A stretch of 64,000 nucleotides of DNA from SB11 sp035906255 (GCA_035906255.1 JAMIFM010000025.1:62001-126000), one strand, 5' to 3'; counted from the first letter of the stretch, positions 51,315-60,277 are shown. Translations and numbers: made by a program. The notes: generated by a model from the letters alone, not told the origin.

Positions 51315-51794
51315 ATGAACAAAAAAATAGAATTTGATGCCGTTTTGGTCTCTGCCGGTGATGGCGGAGGTGTATATGCCGAAGTTCCCTTTAACGTAGA
51401 GGAAGTTTTTGGTAGTAAAGGCCGTGTGCCTATTACTGCTCTTATTGAGGGTGAACCGTATAAAGGTTCGCTGATGAATATGGGTACGGGATGCCATATC
51501 TTTCCCGTACTAAAAGCTATACGAGAGAAAATCGGGAAACAGGTAGGGGATACTGTTCATGTGAAGATAGAACGCGATACCAAAGAAAGGGTAGTGGAGT
51601 TGCCCGATGAATTGGAACAACTATTAGCCGAGAATCCTACAGCAAAACAGTTTTTTGACGGACTTTCGTTTACCAACCGCAAAGAGTATGCCCGCTGGAT
51701 AAGCGATGCAAAACGTGAGGAAACCAAACAAACCCGTCTTACCCAAACCCTTGAAAAACTATCGGCAGGGAAGAAAAATCCAACTGAGAGATAA
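51315..51794 (+). CDS. YdeI-like protein with DUF1905
   Basis: 159 aa from ATG 51315; TTG 51288 or GTG 51306 are other in-frame starts. KIEFDAVLVSAGDGGGVYAE and VPITALIEGEPYKGSLMNMG are DUF1905, and the C-terminal FFDGLSFTNRKEYARWISDA with KREETKQTRLTQTLEKLSAG is the YdeI/OmpD-associated tail. Function unknown; frequently found as a small soluble protein in Bacteroidota. It lies 117 bp after the previous gene. Confidence 0.86.
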   Translation: MNKKIEFDAVLVSAGDGGGVYAEVPFNVEEVFGSKGRVPITALIEGEPYKGSLMNMGTGCHIFPVLKAIREKIGKQVGDTVHVKIERDTKERVVELPDELEQLLAENPTAKQFFDGLSFTNRKEYARWISDAKREETKQTRLTQTLEKLSAGKKNPTER

Positions 51795-51809
51795 TTAAAA
51801 TTTTTATCA

Positions 51810-52640
51810 ATGATTTTATTAGATGCTGTTCAAGAGACTGTTCATAGCAGGGACATCCACGAATATGTTAATATTTATGGATCTTTGGTTATGTCTGCTA
51901 TAACTTTTGTGCTGGGTTATATTGTGGCTAACCGGATTTCAAATAGGAAAGAGAGGAAGGAGTTAGAGAACATTAAAAATATGTTTCTCGAATATTATAA
52001 CTCTTTTAATGAGTCAAAGAAGATTCAGATTGAAAATTATTATGAATATAAAAAATCCCTTCACAGTATTGAAAACTTTGAAGTAGTTGTAGAACTTGTT
52101 AATGTCTCTTTCAATTATGATTTTTTTGATGCGTTAGACAAAGTCAAGCTTTACAAATCTTTGGATAAGAGCGAAATTGATTTGTACGAATTCTTTTCAA
52201 TACACTCACATTTCAAAAAGGTCAATAATGAGATGATTTTGTTTTATGATAATTTTACTTTTAGTGAGTTTACCAGTCTTAAAAATAGGTTTTACAACAC
52301 TATGGTAAAGATTGAAGAGATAATGAGTGAGATTTTTGAAAATCAGAATCAGTTTTCTGAGCAAGAGATTGATACGTTGCGAAAGACTCATACAAATCCA
52401 AGCATTAATAGCGAAAGCCCGCTTAAAAACGTAAAAGATGAATACTTAGAGGTTTTGTATGAAGTTTTAGTGTATAAATACAACAAAACAAATGGTACTT
52501 TAAAATATCTAGCGGACTTCAGTAAAGTAATCAAAGAAGGTATTTCTTTGATTGATAAGTTTGATAGCCTTAAGCAAGATGCCATAAATTACATAAGCAT
52601 GAATATTAAACAGCTACAAGTCATAGACCAAAAAAGTTAA
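51810..52640 (+). CDS. Hypothetical membrane-anchored protein, AT-rich
   Basis: 276 aa, not recognised. One membrane helix at about 26-43 (GSLVMSAITFVLGYIVANRI), then a basic segment (NRKERKELENIKNM) and about 220 residues of helical, possibly coiled, cytoplasmic sequence rich in Asn, Phe, Tyr and Lys. It is clearly more AT-rich than mutS2 and the DUF1905 gene, suggesting horizontal origin. It overlaps mutS2 by 1 bp (TAATG), so the insertion has become translationally joined to mutS2. Confidence 0.72.
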   Translation: MILLDAVQETVHSRDIHEYVNIYGSLVMSAITFVLGYIVANRISNRKERKELENIKNMFLEYYNSFNESKKIQIENYYEYKKSLHSIENFEVVVELVNVSFNYDFFDALDKVKLYKSLDKSEIDLYEFFSIHSHFKKVNNEMILFYDNFTFSEFTSLKNRFYNTMVKIEEIMSEIFENQNQFSEQEIDTLRKTHTNPSINSESPLKNVKDEYLEVLYEVLVYKYNKTNGTLKYLADFSKVIKEGISLIDKFDSLKQDAINYISMNIKQLQVIDQKS

Positions 52641-55006
52641 TGAACTATCCATATAACATCGAAGAGAAATTAGGCTTCGATATCATACGAAATAAAATAC
52701 GCGAAAAATGCCTTAGCTCATTAGGGGCGGCATTTGTAGATAAAATGAAGTTTAGCACCGCTTACGATAAAGTGGTGCAACGCTTGGCACAAACCGACGA
52801 ATTTTTGCGCATCCTGCAAACAGAAAATAACTTTCCTTCGGATAATTACATCGATGCTACCCGTCATTTCAAGCATTTGGGGGTTGAAGGTTTTTTCCTG
52901 AGCGAGTACCAACTCCATGAGGTTAGGCTGTCATTATCCACCTTCGGGCAGGTAACCCGATTTGTAGAAACGAAGAAGGATTTGTATCCGCAATTAGCCG
53001 AGTTGTTTAAGGATGTGAAGTTTGACGATACCATCATTCGTAAAATTGACCGCATTCTTGACAAAGACGGTAATATGAAGCCGTCGGCCTCACACGAATT
53101 GCTGGATATTGAAGCCGGAATTGTAGAAGCCAACCGTGAGTTGCAACGCAAAGTAAACAGTATTTTACGCCGTGCCCAAAGCGAAGGTTGGGCTGCTGAT
53201 ACCGATGTATCAGTGCGTGATAACCGACTGGTTATACCTATTTTGGCCGAGCACAAACGCAAAATACCGGGACTGGTGCACGATGAATCGGCAACGGGGC
53301 ACGTGTATTACATTGAGCCTACCGAAATATTAGAGCTTAACAACCAACTGCGCGAGTTGCAAATTGAGCGGCGCAGGGAGATTGAGCGCATCCTTCGCCA
53401 AATTTCGGCTGAAATTGCGCCCGAAGCCCCTGTACTTACTGAGTACTACCACAAACTTGGGGTGATTGATTTTGTGCGTGCCAAAGCTGCTTTTGGTCTG
53501 CAAATAGGAGCTATTGTTCCCAAAGTAGAAAACAAAACAGGTTTCGCATGGAAAAACGCTTTTCACCCGATATTGTGGATGAACCACAAAGCGCAGGGAA
53601 TGGATATTGTACCGTTGGATGTGGACATGAACCCCCAACAGCGCATTATGGTGATTTCAGGGCCTAATGCGGGCGGTAAATCAGTAGCCCTTAAAACACT
53701 CGGGTTATTGCAATACATGGTGCAAAGCGGGGTGCCCGTTCCCATGCACGATAAATCGCAGATGGGCATTTTCGGGCAGATATTTATAGATATCGGCGAT
53801 GAACAATCGTTGGATAATGACCTTAGTACCTACAGCTCGCACCTTACCAACCTGAAGCACTTTATCAATTTTGCCGACAAGAAAACGCTGTTTTTGGTAG
53901 ATGAGATGGGAACCGGTACCGACCCACAGTTTGGTGGCCCTATGGCCGAAGCCATTATGGAGGAATTGAACCAGCAAAAGGCGTATGGTGTTATCACCAC
54001 GCACTTTAGTAACCTTAAACTATTGGCCAACAATGCACAGGGGATGGTGAATGCCAGTATGGCGTATGACACTGCCCAATTGAAGCCTTTGTTTAGGTTA
54101 GAGATTGGCAAGCCCGGCAGCTCGTTTGCGTTTGAAGTGGCCGAGAAAATAGGGTTGCACAAACGTGTGATTGAAAAAGCCCGTAAGAAAGTAGGTACCA
54201 AGCAAAAGAACGTTGACGAACTGATTGTGCGTTTAGAAAGTGAACGTAACGATGTAGCTCTGTTACGCGACACTCTTACCCAAAAGCAGGAACACGTTGA
54301 TAAGCTGATGAGCCACTACACACAGTTGAAGCAGGAGATAGAGGAGAAGAAAAAAGAATTGCTGCGTAAGGCCAAAGAAGATGCGTTAGAGATTATTAAC
54401 CAATCTAACCAGTTGGTAGAAACCACCATCCGTACTATTAAAGAGGCAAAGGCAGAGAAAGAACAAACCGAAAAAGCCCGCAAAACCCTTGAAACAAAGC
54501 GCGAGAAACTGAACGAGGAAGTGATGACGGAGAAAATAACCGTACTGCCTCAGGATGGTTTGGCTGAGGGAAACAAAGTACGGATTAAAGGTCAGTTTGT
54601 GGTAGGTGATATAGTGAGTGTGAAAGGCAACAAAGCGGTGGTGGCTTTTGGCGACCTACGCAGCAGCATTGCCCTTGATAAGCTGGAAAAAATCAGCATG
54701 AAAGAAGCCAAAAAGATAAAGGAAACCTTTAAAGGCTTCGATTTGAACGAAAAGATGCTGGAGTTTAAACCCGAAATAGATTTGCGTGGAATGAGGGGAG
54801 ACGAAGCCCTGAACGAAGCCGTAAACTTTATTGATAAGGCAGTAGTACTTGGTTTTGACCGTTTACGTATTGTACACGGCAAAGGTGACGGCATACTACG
54901 AAAATTGCTTCGCGATTACCTTAAAAAACTGAAAGTAGTGCAATCCATTGCCGATGAACACGTTGAAATGGGCGGGCAAGGCGTTAGCATTGTTACGCTG
55001 CGCTGA
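52640..55006 (+). CDS. mutS2: Endonuclease MutS2
   Basis: 788 aa. N-terminal core and clamp regions, Walker A GPNAGGKS at 341-348, Walker B LFLVDEMGTGTDP, a coiled-coil with many Lys/Glu from about 530 to 640, and a C-terminal Smr nuclease domain (EIDLRGMRGDEALNEAVNFI, then LRIVHGKGDGILRKLLRDYL). It lacks the MutS mismatch-binding domain, as expected. MutS2 limits recombination, and in some bacteria splits collided ribosomes. The upstream orphan gene touches its start. Confidence 0.96.
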   Translation: MNYPYNIEEKLGFDIIRNKIREKCLSSLGAAFVDKMKFSTAYDKVVQRLAQTDEFLRILQTENNFPSDNYIDATRHFKHLGVEGFFLSEYQLHEVRLSLSTFGQVTRFVETKKDLYPQLAELFKDVKFDDTIIRKIDRILDKDGNMKPSASHELLDIEAGIVEANRELQRKVNSILRRAQSEGWAADTDVSVRDNRLVIPILAEHKRKIPGLVHDESATGHVYYIEPTEILELNNQLRELQIERRREIERILRQISAEIAPEAPVLTEYYHKLGVIDFVRAKAAFGLQIGAIVPKVENKTGFAWKNAFHPILWMNHKAQGMDIVPLDVDMNPQQRIMVISGPNAGGKSVALKTLGLLQYMVQSGVPVPMHDKSQMGIFGQIFIDIGDEQSLDNDLSTYSSHLTNLKHFINFADKKTLFLVDEMGTGTDPQFGGPMAEAIMEELNQQKAYGVITTHFSNLKLLANNAQGMVNASMAYDTAQLKPLFRLEIGKPGSSFAFEVAEKIGLHKRVIEKARKKVGTKQKNVDELIVRLESERNDVALLRDTLTQKQEHVDKLMSHYTQLKQEIEEKKKELLRKAKEDALEIINQSNQLVETTIRTIKEAKAEKEQTEKARKTLETKREKLNEEVMTEKITVLPQDGLAEGNKVRIKGQFVVGDIVSVKGNKAVVAFGDLRSSIALDKLEKISMKEAKKIKETFKGFDLNEKMLEFKPEIDLRGMRGDEALNEAVNFIDKAVVLGFDRLRIVHGKGDGILRKLLRDYLKKLKVVQSIADEHVEMGGQGVSIVTLR

Positions 55007-55019
55007 TTTTTGATTTGCA

Positions 55020-55068
55020 GATTTGTTGACTTGGGGATTTACACTTTAAACCTACAAGTCAACAAATC
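55020..55068. terminator. Hairpin between convergent mutS2 and the AraC-type gene
   Basis: Perfect 14-bp inverted repeat GATTTGTTGACTTG / CAAGTCAACAAATC with a 21-nt loop. It overlaps the stop of the regulator. There is no long T run, so it may be a factor-aided or bidirectional terminator. Confidence 0.6.
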
Positions 55069-56053
55069 AATTAATTATTGCAGACTCCTTATTATACTTA
55101 TTTCTGTACTCCAATGGCGATATCCCTGTGATTTTGCGAAACACCTCGCGAAACGCTTTCACGTCAGAATATCCTACATCATACATCACCTGATTAATAG
55201 TTTTTCGGCTGGTTTCAAACGCTTTTTTGGCAGCCTCAATTTTCACCCGTTGTGCGTACTCAACAGGAGTATTTCCCGTGGCTTTAATAAACCTGCGGTC
55301 AAAATTTCGTCTTCCCACAGCAAACTGCGACGACAATTCCTCCATTGATATTTTCTCGTTCAGATTGTGCTCAATATACGCCTGTGCTTTTTGCACCAGC
55401 TCGTCCCCGTGCTGTTTTTGTCCCGTAAAAATGGCAAACGGCGACTGACTCTGACGGTCAATTTCAATTTGAAACACTTTAGAACAAAAAATTGCCGTTG
55501 GTCGGTCGTAGTATTTTTCGATAAGATAGATAATCAGGTTTAAGAAGGAGTATGCACCGCCGCAGGTATAAACACCATTCTCATCCGTTATCAGTTTATC
55601 CGTTTGTAAATCCACTTTTGGAAACATCGTCCTAAAGCTATCAGCAACCGCCCAATTGGTAGAACAGGTTTTACCATCAAGTATTCCCGCAGCAGCCAGC
55701 ATAAAAACCCCTGTACAAATGCCGGCTACTTCCGCACCGTTTTTATACTGGTTCACCATCCAATCAATAACTTTTCCATTATCTTTTATGGCCTCGTAAT
55801 AATTATGGTTGAGTGAGGGAATAATAATAAGGTCTGTTTTTGCAATAGCTGATATATCCTTGTGCGGGCGGGCAGTAAATAAGCCTCCAAAAAACTCCAC
55901 TTCTTTTGATAAACCGGCAAGCTCAACTTTAAACACTTCATCTTTCCCGCTATCCTTCCAATACTTATTGGCGCGCATAAATATCTTATAAGAACCTACA
56001 ATGCTGCTCAGGTTGTTCTGTCCGTCAGGTACTATAATGGTAAGGTGTTTCAT
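55067..56053 (-). CDS. GlxA-type transcriptional regulator (DJ-1/PfpI + AraC)
   Basis: 328 aa. An N-terminal DJ-1/PfpI-like domain with AEVAGICTGVFMLAAAGILD (the nucleophile-position Cys) and TNWAVADSF, then a C-terminal AraC DNA-binding domain with two HTHs (ISMEELSSQFAVGRRNFDRR and INQVMYDVGYSDVKAFREVF). GlxA-like regulators sense small molecules through the first domain. It is divergent from the SRPBCC/SnoaL pair, likely to be its targets. Intact, in contrast to the AraC gene at 32688. Confidence 0.92.
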   Translation of the reverse strand: MKHLTIIVPDGQNNLSSIVGSYKIFMRANKYWKDSGKDEVFKVELAGLSKEVEFFGGLFTARPHKDISAIAKTDLIIIPSLNHNYYEAIKDNGKVIDWMVNQYKNGAEVAGICTGVFMLAAAGILDGKTCSTNWAVADSFRTMFPKVDLQTDKLITDENGVYTCGGAYSFLNLIIYLIEKYYDRPTAIFCSKVFQIEIDRQSQSPFAIFTGQKQHGDELVQKAQAYIEHNLNEKISMEELSSQFAVGRRNFDRRFIKATGNTPVEYAQRVKIEAAKKAFETSRKTINQVMYDVGYSDVKAFREVFRKITGISPLEYRNKYNKESAIIN

Positions 56054-56185
56054 AGGCTTTTATACAAAGATGAGTAATAGAGTTGTCTAAATCAACCCGT
56101 TAGATAGTCCATTTCTCACCCCGTTACGGCAAAATTATGTCAGGATATTTGCAGAATACAAAACAACAACTCTACATCTATCACT

Positions 56186-56626
56186 ATGAAAACACAAGAT
56201 TTAACATTTACACTTATTGTTGACCAATCGCCCGAGGTGGTGTTCAATGCTGTTAATAATGTTCGCGGCTGGTGGTCTGATACCCTTGAAGGGGATTCAG
56301 AAAAATTAAATGATGAATTTATTTACCGCTACCATGATATGCACTACTCAAAACAACGATTGGTTGAAGTGGTGCCTAACCAAAAAGTGGTGTGGCTGGT
56401 TTTAGATAGCTACCTGAGTTTTATTGAGGATAAAACCGAATGGACGGATACTAAAATCAGTTTCAAAATCTCAAGGGAGCAAGATAAAACCCACTTAGTG
56501 TTTACCCACCATGGATTAAATCCCCAAGTTGAGTGCTACAATGCCTGCTTTGACGGGTGGAGTCATTACATTAAAGGCAGTTTGGTGGAATTGATTACAA
56601 CAGGTGAAGCGGTAAGTACAAATTAA
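56186..56626 (+). CDS. SRPBCC (AHSA1-like) domain protein
   Basis: 146 aa. FTLIVDQSPEVVFNAVNNVR and GWWSDTLEGDSEKLNDEFIY, with C-terminal YNACFDGWSHYIKGSLVELI: an AHSA1-type START-like fold as in the activator-of-Hsp90 homologues of bacteria. Small ligand-binding or stress protein; substrate unknown. Followed after 18 bp by a SnoaL-like gene. Confidence 0.87.
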   Translation: MKTQDLTFTLIVDQSPEVVFNAVNNVRGWWSDTLEGDSEKLNDEFIYRYHDMHYSKQRLVEVVPNQKVVWLVLDSYLSFIEDKTEWTDTKISFKISREQDKTHLVFTHHGLNPQVECYNACFDGWSHYIKGSLVELITTGEAVSTN

Positions 56627-56644
56627 CATTACAGGGAAGAAACT

Positions 56645-57028
56645 ATGGAAACAATGAATGCAGCAAATGGTGTGCACCAAGTAGCAGCAAGGTTTAATGA
56701 GCTTGCAATGCAAGAAAAATGGTTTGAGATACAAGAAGAACTTTTTGCAGACGATGTAAGAAGTATCGACCCAACCGACTCACCCTATATGGGCTATGCA
56801 GAAGGAAAAGCTAATGTGCGCCGAAAAGGTGAAGATTTTGTTAAAAACATTACCGACGTTCACCGTATGCACACTACAACACCCCTTGTAACAGGAAGTT
56901 TTTTTGCGGTTGGCAGAGAAATGGACATCACCGTTAGCGGTTTTGGCCGAATCCAAATCAATGAAATAATGTTGTATGAGGTGAGGAGCGGAAAAATTGT
57001 GTTAGAGCAGTTTTTCTACTCTGTATAA
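56645..57028 (+). CDS. SnoaL-like (NTF2-fold) protein
   Basis: 127 aa. FNELAMQEKWFEIQEELFAD, YMGYAEGKANVRRKGEDFVK and the strand series FGRIQINEIMLYEVRSGKIV ending in LEQFFYS fit the SnoaL/NTF2 cone fold used by polyketide cyclases and many small enzymes. No catalytic residue can be assigned. Likely cotranscribed with the upstream SRPBCC gene. Confidence 0.85.
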   Translation: METMNAANGVHQVAARFNELAMQEKWFEIQEELFADDVRSIDPTDSPYMGYAEGKANVRRKGEDFVKNITDVHRMHTTTPLVTGSFFAVGREMDITVSGFGRIQINEIMLYEVRSGKIVLEQFFYSV

Positions 57029-57092
57029 TCAACCAACGAGCACCGTAGGAGTTCCTTCTAAAGCTCCTGCAAACCCTCCGGAAGACTGTTTT

Positions 57093-57144
57093 GCCACAAA
57101 GGCACTAAGACGTAAAGTAAATGGGGTCTAAGTGTCTTTGTGGC
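57093..57144. repeat. Imperfect palindromic repeat 1 (REP-like hairpin)
   Basis: GCCACAAAGGCACTAAGAC / GTCTAAGTGTCTTTGTGGC, 19-bp arms with two mismatches and a 14-nt loop, in the 294-bp gap before the paired membrane genes. The gap also holds a small AGGGC aata GCCCT-T6 hairpin near 57263-57281. The arm vocabulary (AAAGGCACTAAG) recurs in repeat 2 at 58171. Confidence 0.7.
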
Positions 57145-57322
57145 AATTTATAACAAACCTGTTGTTGTGATAAATCAGTCTTTGCAATGCTGATTTAAAT
57201 TATTGTTTCAATAAATTTTGAAAATACAAAAATATACTTACCTTTGATGTGAGTTTTAAAGCAGGGCAATAGCCCTTTTTTAAGGTAATAAATTTTCAAA
57301 TATTTTTGAAAGTTAAATAAAA

Positions 57323-57703
57323 ATGATTTCACTTAACTTAATCGGATACCTTACTTACCTACCCATAACCTTTTACATTACGTTTTATGTGGGTGGAGTA
57401 CTATACCGAAGCGGTGAGGCTTTTTTAGCCGATATTTTTGAAGGGAATAAGGCGTTGGGCCATGCTTACAATACATTTTTGCTCACAGGGTATTATCTGC
57501 TTAATCTGGGATATGCCACTATGTCCATCACTTGGTGGAATGCGATTGAAAACACGGGGCAATTGGTAAACGAGTTAGCCTTGCGCTTGGGGGTCATAAT
57601 CATGGCTTTGGGTATTATCCATTACTTTAATATGTATGCCTTTTGGCGGTTTGCACCCAAACTGAAAGAATTGTACGAGAACCTAAATAAATCATCAACT
57701 TAA
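57323..57703 (+). CDS. Small membrane protein, paralogue A
   Basis: 126 aa with three or four membrane helices (LIGYLTYLPITFYITFYVGG; AYNTFLLTGYYLLNLGYATM; LALRLGVIIMALGIIHYFNM) and a short cytoplasmic tail. It shares plan and motifs (L-x-x-GFYLLNxG-like YYLLNLGYA; YLPITFYITFYV versus YLPVTIMLTYYV; adjacent sequence FLADIFEGNKAL versus FMLDIFRGREEI) with the next gene, so the two are tandem paralogues. Function unknown; the -DIF-G- segment may be a conserved loop. Confidence 0.72.
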   Translation: MISLNLIGYLTYLPITFYITFYVGGVLYRSGEAFLADIFEGNKALGHAYNTFLLTGYYLLNLGYATMSITWWNAIENTGQLVNELALRLGVIIMALGIIHYFNMYAFWRFAPKLKELYENLNKSST

Positions 57704-57715
57704 TAATTATCAATC

Positions 57716-58135
57716 ATGGATACTCCATTTATCGTTATCGCTTACAGTGTGTATTTACCCGTAACAATTATGCTTACGTATTATGTTGCCCGTGTATTGT
57801 TTAGAAACGGCAAGGTGTTTATGTTAGACATTTTCAGAGGACGTGAAGAGATTGCCTTTGCTACCAACAAGTTGTTTCAGGTGGGTTTTTATCTGCTCAA
57901 CATAGGGTTTGCATTGTTGATGCTGAAAGCTGAAACAGGGGTATATAACACCCAAGGTTTATTTGAGATACTGAGCTTAAAGGTGGGACGTTTTTCAATA
58001 TACTTAGGTGTGATGCTATTTGCCAACCTATACTTGTTTTTTAGGGGTAAACGCAAATCAAAAGAAAACCAATTGAGGGCTGAAGGAAAATTAGCTGAAC
58101 CTATACAGGAAAGGGAAAGGCCTAAATATATCTAA
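57716..58135 (+). CDS. Small membrane protein, paralogue B
   Basis: 139 aa, same topology as paralogue A (FIVIAYSVYLPVTIMLTYYV; NKLFQVGFYLLNIGFALLML; VGRFSIYLGVMLFANLYLFF) with an added positively charged tail (RGKRKSKENQLRAEGKLAEP). It begins 12 bp after paralogue A. The pair may work as heteromers in the inner membrane. Unknown family. Confidence 0.72.
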   Translation: MDTPFIVIAYSVYLPVTIMLTYYVARVLFRNGKVFMLDIFRGREEIAFATNKLFQVGFYLLNIGFALLMLKAETGVYNTQGLFEILSLKVGRFSIYLGVMLFANLYLFFRGKRKSKENQLRAEGKLAEPIQERERPKYI

Positions 58136-58170
58136 GGATACGTTGTTATTATTAGCTTAAAAACCATAGA

Positions 58171-58215
58171 AAAAGCATTAAGGCGTAACAACTTTGTTTG
58201 CGCCTTAGTGCTTTT
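58171..58215. repeat. Imperfect palindromic repeat 2 (REP-like hairpin)
   Basis: AAAAGCATTAAGGCG / CGCCTTAGTGCTTTT, 15-bp arms with one mismatch and a 15-nt loop. It lies 35 bp after paralogue B and shares the GCACTAAG/CTTAGTGC core with repeat 1 on the other side of the gene pair. Confidence 0.65.
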
Positions 58216-58274
58216 GTGTTGATTTAAAAACACCGATTGCTGCAACAAATCAATTTGTAAAACGGTCAATAGTA

Positions 58275-58303
58275 TTGAAAATCAGTAAATCAGGTTAACT
58301 TTG
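58275..58303 (+). promoter_or_regulatory. Putative promoter of the T9SS-secreted gene
   Basis: TTG (58275-58277), 18 nt, TAACTTTG (58296-58303), fitting TAnnTTTG. It sits only 10 nt from the ATG, so the mRNA would be almost leaderless. Confidence 0.45.
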
Positions 58304-58313
58304 TTTAGACACT

Positions 58314-59378
58314 ATGAAAAAACTATTTACCTTATTATCAGCCGTATTTGCAACGGGTATGTTAAGTGCCCAGATAACCATTACAAAAAATGATATGCCC
58401 ATTGCGGGTGACAGTTTTTTGTATGCCACCGTTCAACCGGTAGGTAGTGGTGTGAATGTAGCTAATACAGGAGCAAACTACACATGGAACTTTACCAATT
58501 TGGTAAAAACCGACAGCGCGTATGTAAAATACCAACGCTCTGCCCAAACACCTTATGCGTTTTATTTTCTAAATACGATGGGGCAAAAGATTTCAGAAAA
58601 CATTGGCTTTGGGCAATTTTCGTTTGAAGATGTGTATTCGTTTTATAAAACTTCAAACACCAGTTTTACTGCTGAGGGTATCGGGTTTAAGTTTAACAGT
58701 ATTCCATTGGCAGGTTTTTATACTGACAAAGACGATATTTATAAGTTTCCTTTAACCTATGGAAATAAAGATAGCTCAAGTTTTAGGGTAGCAATCCAAA
58801 TACCCGGTTTGGGAAGTTACAGGCAAAGCGGTAAGAGAGTTAATAATGTGGACGGGTGGGGAAAAATTACTTTACCCAACGGAAACGCAATGGATTGCAT
58901 CCGGATTAAATCGGTGATAAATCAAGTAGATTCAATTGCCGTTACACAACCGTTTCCTATAGCCTTTGGTTTTCCTTCTACCCGTGTTGAGTATAAGTGG
59001 CTTACCAACACCGATAAGGTACCCGTTTTAGAACTAAGCGGTACCGAAGTAATGGGTACTTTTACACCGGCTTCGGTACGTTACCGCCAGCAATCAAAAA
59101 CAGGTGGTGGAGGTAATGTAGGAGTTAGTGAAGTACAGGATAATAGAATAAGGATTTATCCTAACCCTGCTTCTGATAAACTGATAATTACAATACCTGA
59201 TAATGGAACTACCACCGTGAAGCTGTTTACTATGGACGCAAAAGAAATTAATATTCAGTTTAACCGTAACGCAACAGGAATAGAATTGGATATCACTAAC
59301 GTTGCAGTTGGTAGCTACATGGTTTTTGCCAATAGCGGTAATGAGATTGTTTGGGAAAAGATAACCGTAAACAGGTAA
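58314..59378 (+). CDS. Secreted protein with T9SS type A sorting domain
   Basis: 354 aa. Signal peptide MKKLFTLLSAVFATGMLSAQ. The main part (about 21-270) is a beta-rich secreted domain, not recognised. The C-terminal about 75 residues (IRIYPNPASDKLIITIPDNG ... IVWEKITVNR) are a type A sorting domain with the YPNPAxDxL motif, which directs export through the type 9 secretion system and surface attachment. This is the clearest phylum marker in the window. A terminator follows. Confidence 0.94.
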   Translation: MKKLFTLLSAVFATGMLSAQITITKNDMPIAGDSFLYATVQPVGSGVNVANTGANYTWNFTNLVKTDSAYVKYQRSAQTPYAFYFLNTMGQKISENIGFGQFSFEDVYSFYKTSNTSFTAEGIGFKFNSIPLAGFYTDKDDIYKFPLTYGNKDSSSFRVAIQIPGLGSYRQSGKRVNNVDGWGKITLPNGNAMDCIRIKSVINQVDSIAVTQPFPIAFGFPSTRVEYKWLTNTDKVPVLELSGTEVMGTFTPASVRYRQQSKTGGGGNVGVSEVQDNRIRIYPNPASDKLIITIPDNGTTTVKLFTMDAKEINIQFNRNATGIELDITNVAVGSYMVFANSGNEIVWEKITVNR

Positions 59379-59401
59379 TCACAGCTTTGACTTTATAATA
59401 C

Positions 59402-59429
59402 AAAAAGGAGGGAAATTCCCTCCTTTTTT
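59402..59429. terminator. Terminator between the T9SS gene and a VOC gene
   Basis: Stem AAAAAGGAGGGAA / TTCCCTCCTTTTT with a 1-nt centre (strictly a near-perfect palindrome) and T6 on the plus strand; also A/T flanked on the minus, so it may stop both convergent genes. Confidence 0.9.
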
Positions 59430-59802
59430 ATTGTTGGGGGTAGGTAACCACGTCAACATTCACACCATTTGGGTCAGTAAGTGTAAAGTGACGCTCGCCC
59501 CATTCCTCATCACGTATGTCTAACGTAATAGGGATGTTTAATGCCTTTATTCGTTCGTATTCGGCATCTACATTTTCTACTTCAACTATCAGGTAAATAC
59601 CCTGTCCGGTAAAGGCCTTATGAAAAATAGGGTTTTGTAAAGGATGGTTGGGTAGCAAAAAGCTGATTTCAGCATTTTTTGCAGGAGTTTCTAATACCGC
59701 ATAAAACTCGTTTTCAAAGCGCACTTTGCACCCAAATGCGGTACTGTAAAAAGCGATGCTTTCTTGCATCTTTTCGGTAATAATTCCGGTGTTCAGTATC
59801 AT
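59428..59802 (-). CDS. VOC family protein
   Basis: 124 aa from ATG 59802; an upstream TTG at 59829 is unlikely since it overlaps the previous gene. MILNTGIITEKMQESIAFYS, TAFGCKVRFENEFYAVLETP, and YLIVEVENVDAEYERIKALN, closing with FTLTDPNGVNVDVVTYPQQ, make a single-domain VOC protein. Substrate unknown. It runs with the GyrI-like gene directly upstream, as in many Bacteroidota clusters of small accessory enzymes. Confidence 0.87.
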   Translation of the reverse strand: MILNTGIITEKMQESIAFYSTAFGCKVRFENEFYAVLETPAKNAEISFLLPNHPLQNPIFHKAFTGQGIYLIVEVENVDAEYERIKALNIPITLDIRDEEWGERHFTLTDPNGVNVDVVTYPQQ

Positions 59803-59821
59803 AGTTTTCTCTTTTTTGGGA

Positions 59822-60277
59822 TTATTCAACCCCTACTTGTATCAGGGTAATCATGCTTTCAGGTGCGTCTAAGTCAGAGTGGATATAAATCTCCCTGTTC
59901 TTGTAGGTTGGGGTTAACCCGTTTTGACCCATATAGCCAAACAGTTTGCCATAAGTTTCAGGTATTTTAGTCCACTCGCCCTCATGTATAGCCCACGCAC
60001 ATTTAAACTCCTCAGTGCTTTTGGTAGCAAATTCACCATTGTAGTTTTCAGGGAATGTTTCTACAGGTATAGCAATTTCAAGAGAGAATAATTGGCTTTC
60101 ATCACCTGTAAACCCATCGTATAGCCAATAAGGGGGGCCAACAATGCGCATATTGTTTTTAAGTGCATCAGCATACAGGCGGTCGGCAATTACTCCAACG
60201 TATTGGGCAAGGTCGGTTACTTTAGTTTCAGTACTGTAGTAAAGAAGATTAATAGGGTTGATTGTTTTAGTTTGCAT
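59822..60277 (-). CDS. GyrI-like effector-binding domain protein
   Basis: 151 aa from ATG 60277. INPINLLYYSTETKVTDLAQ, VGPPYWLYDGFTGDESQLFS and EEFKCAWAIHEGEWTKIPET are the layout of stand-alone GyrI-like (AraC effector-binding) domains, which bind small hydrophobic ligands. It is next to a VOC gene and a WYL regulator but no AraC HTH is fused. A likely regulatory or sequestering role is inference. Confidence 0.85.
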   Translation of the reverse strand: MQTKTINPINLLYYSTETKVTDLAQYVGVIADRLYADALKNNMRIVGPPYWLYDGFTGDESQLFSLEIAIPVETFPENYNGEFATKSTEEFKCAWAIHEGEWTKIPETYGKLFGYMGQNGLTPTYKNREIYIHSDLDAPESMITLIQVGVE

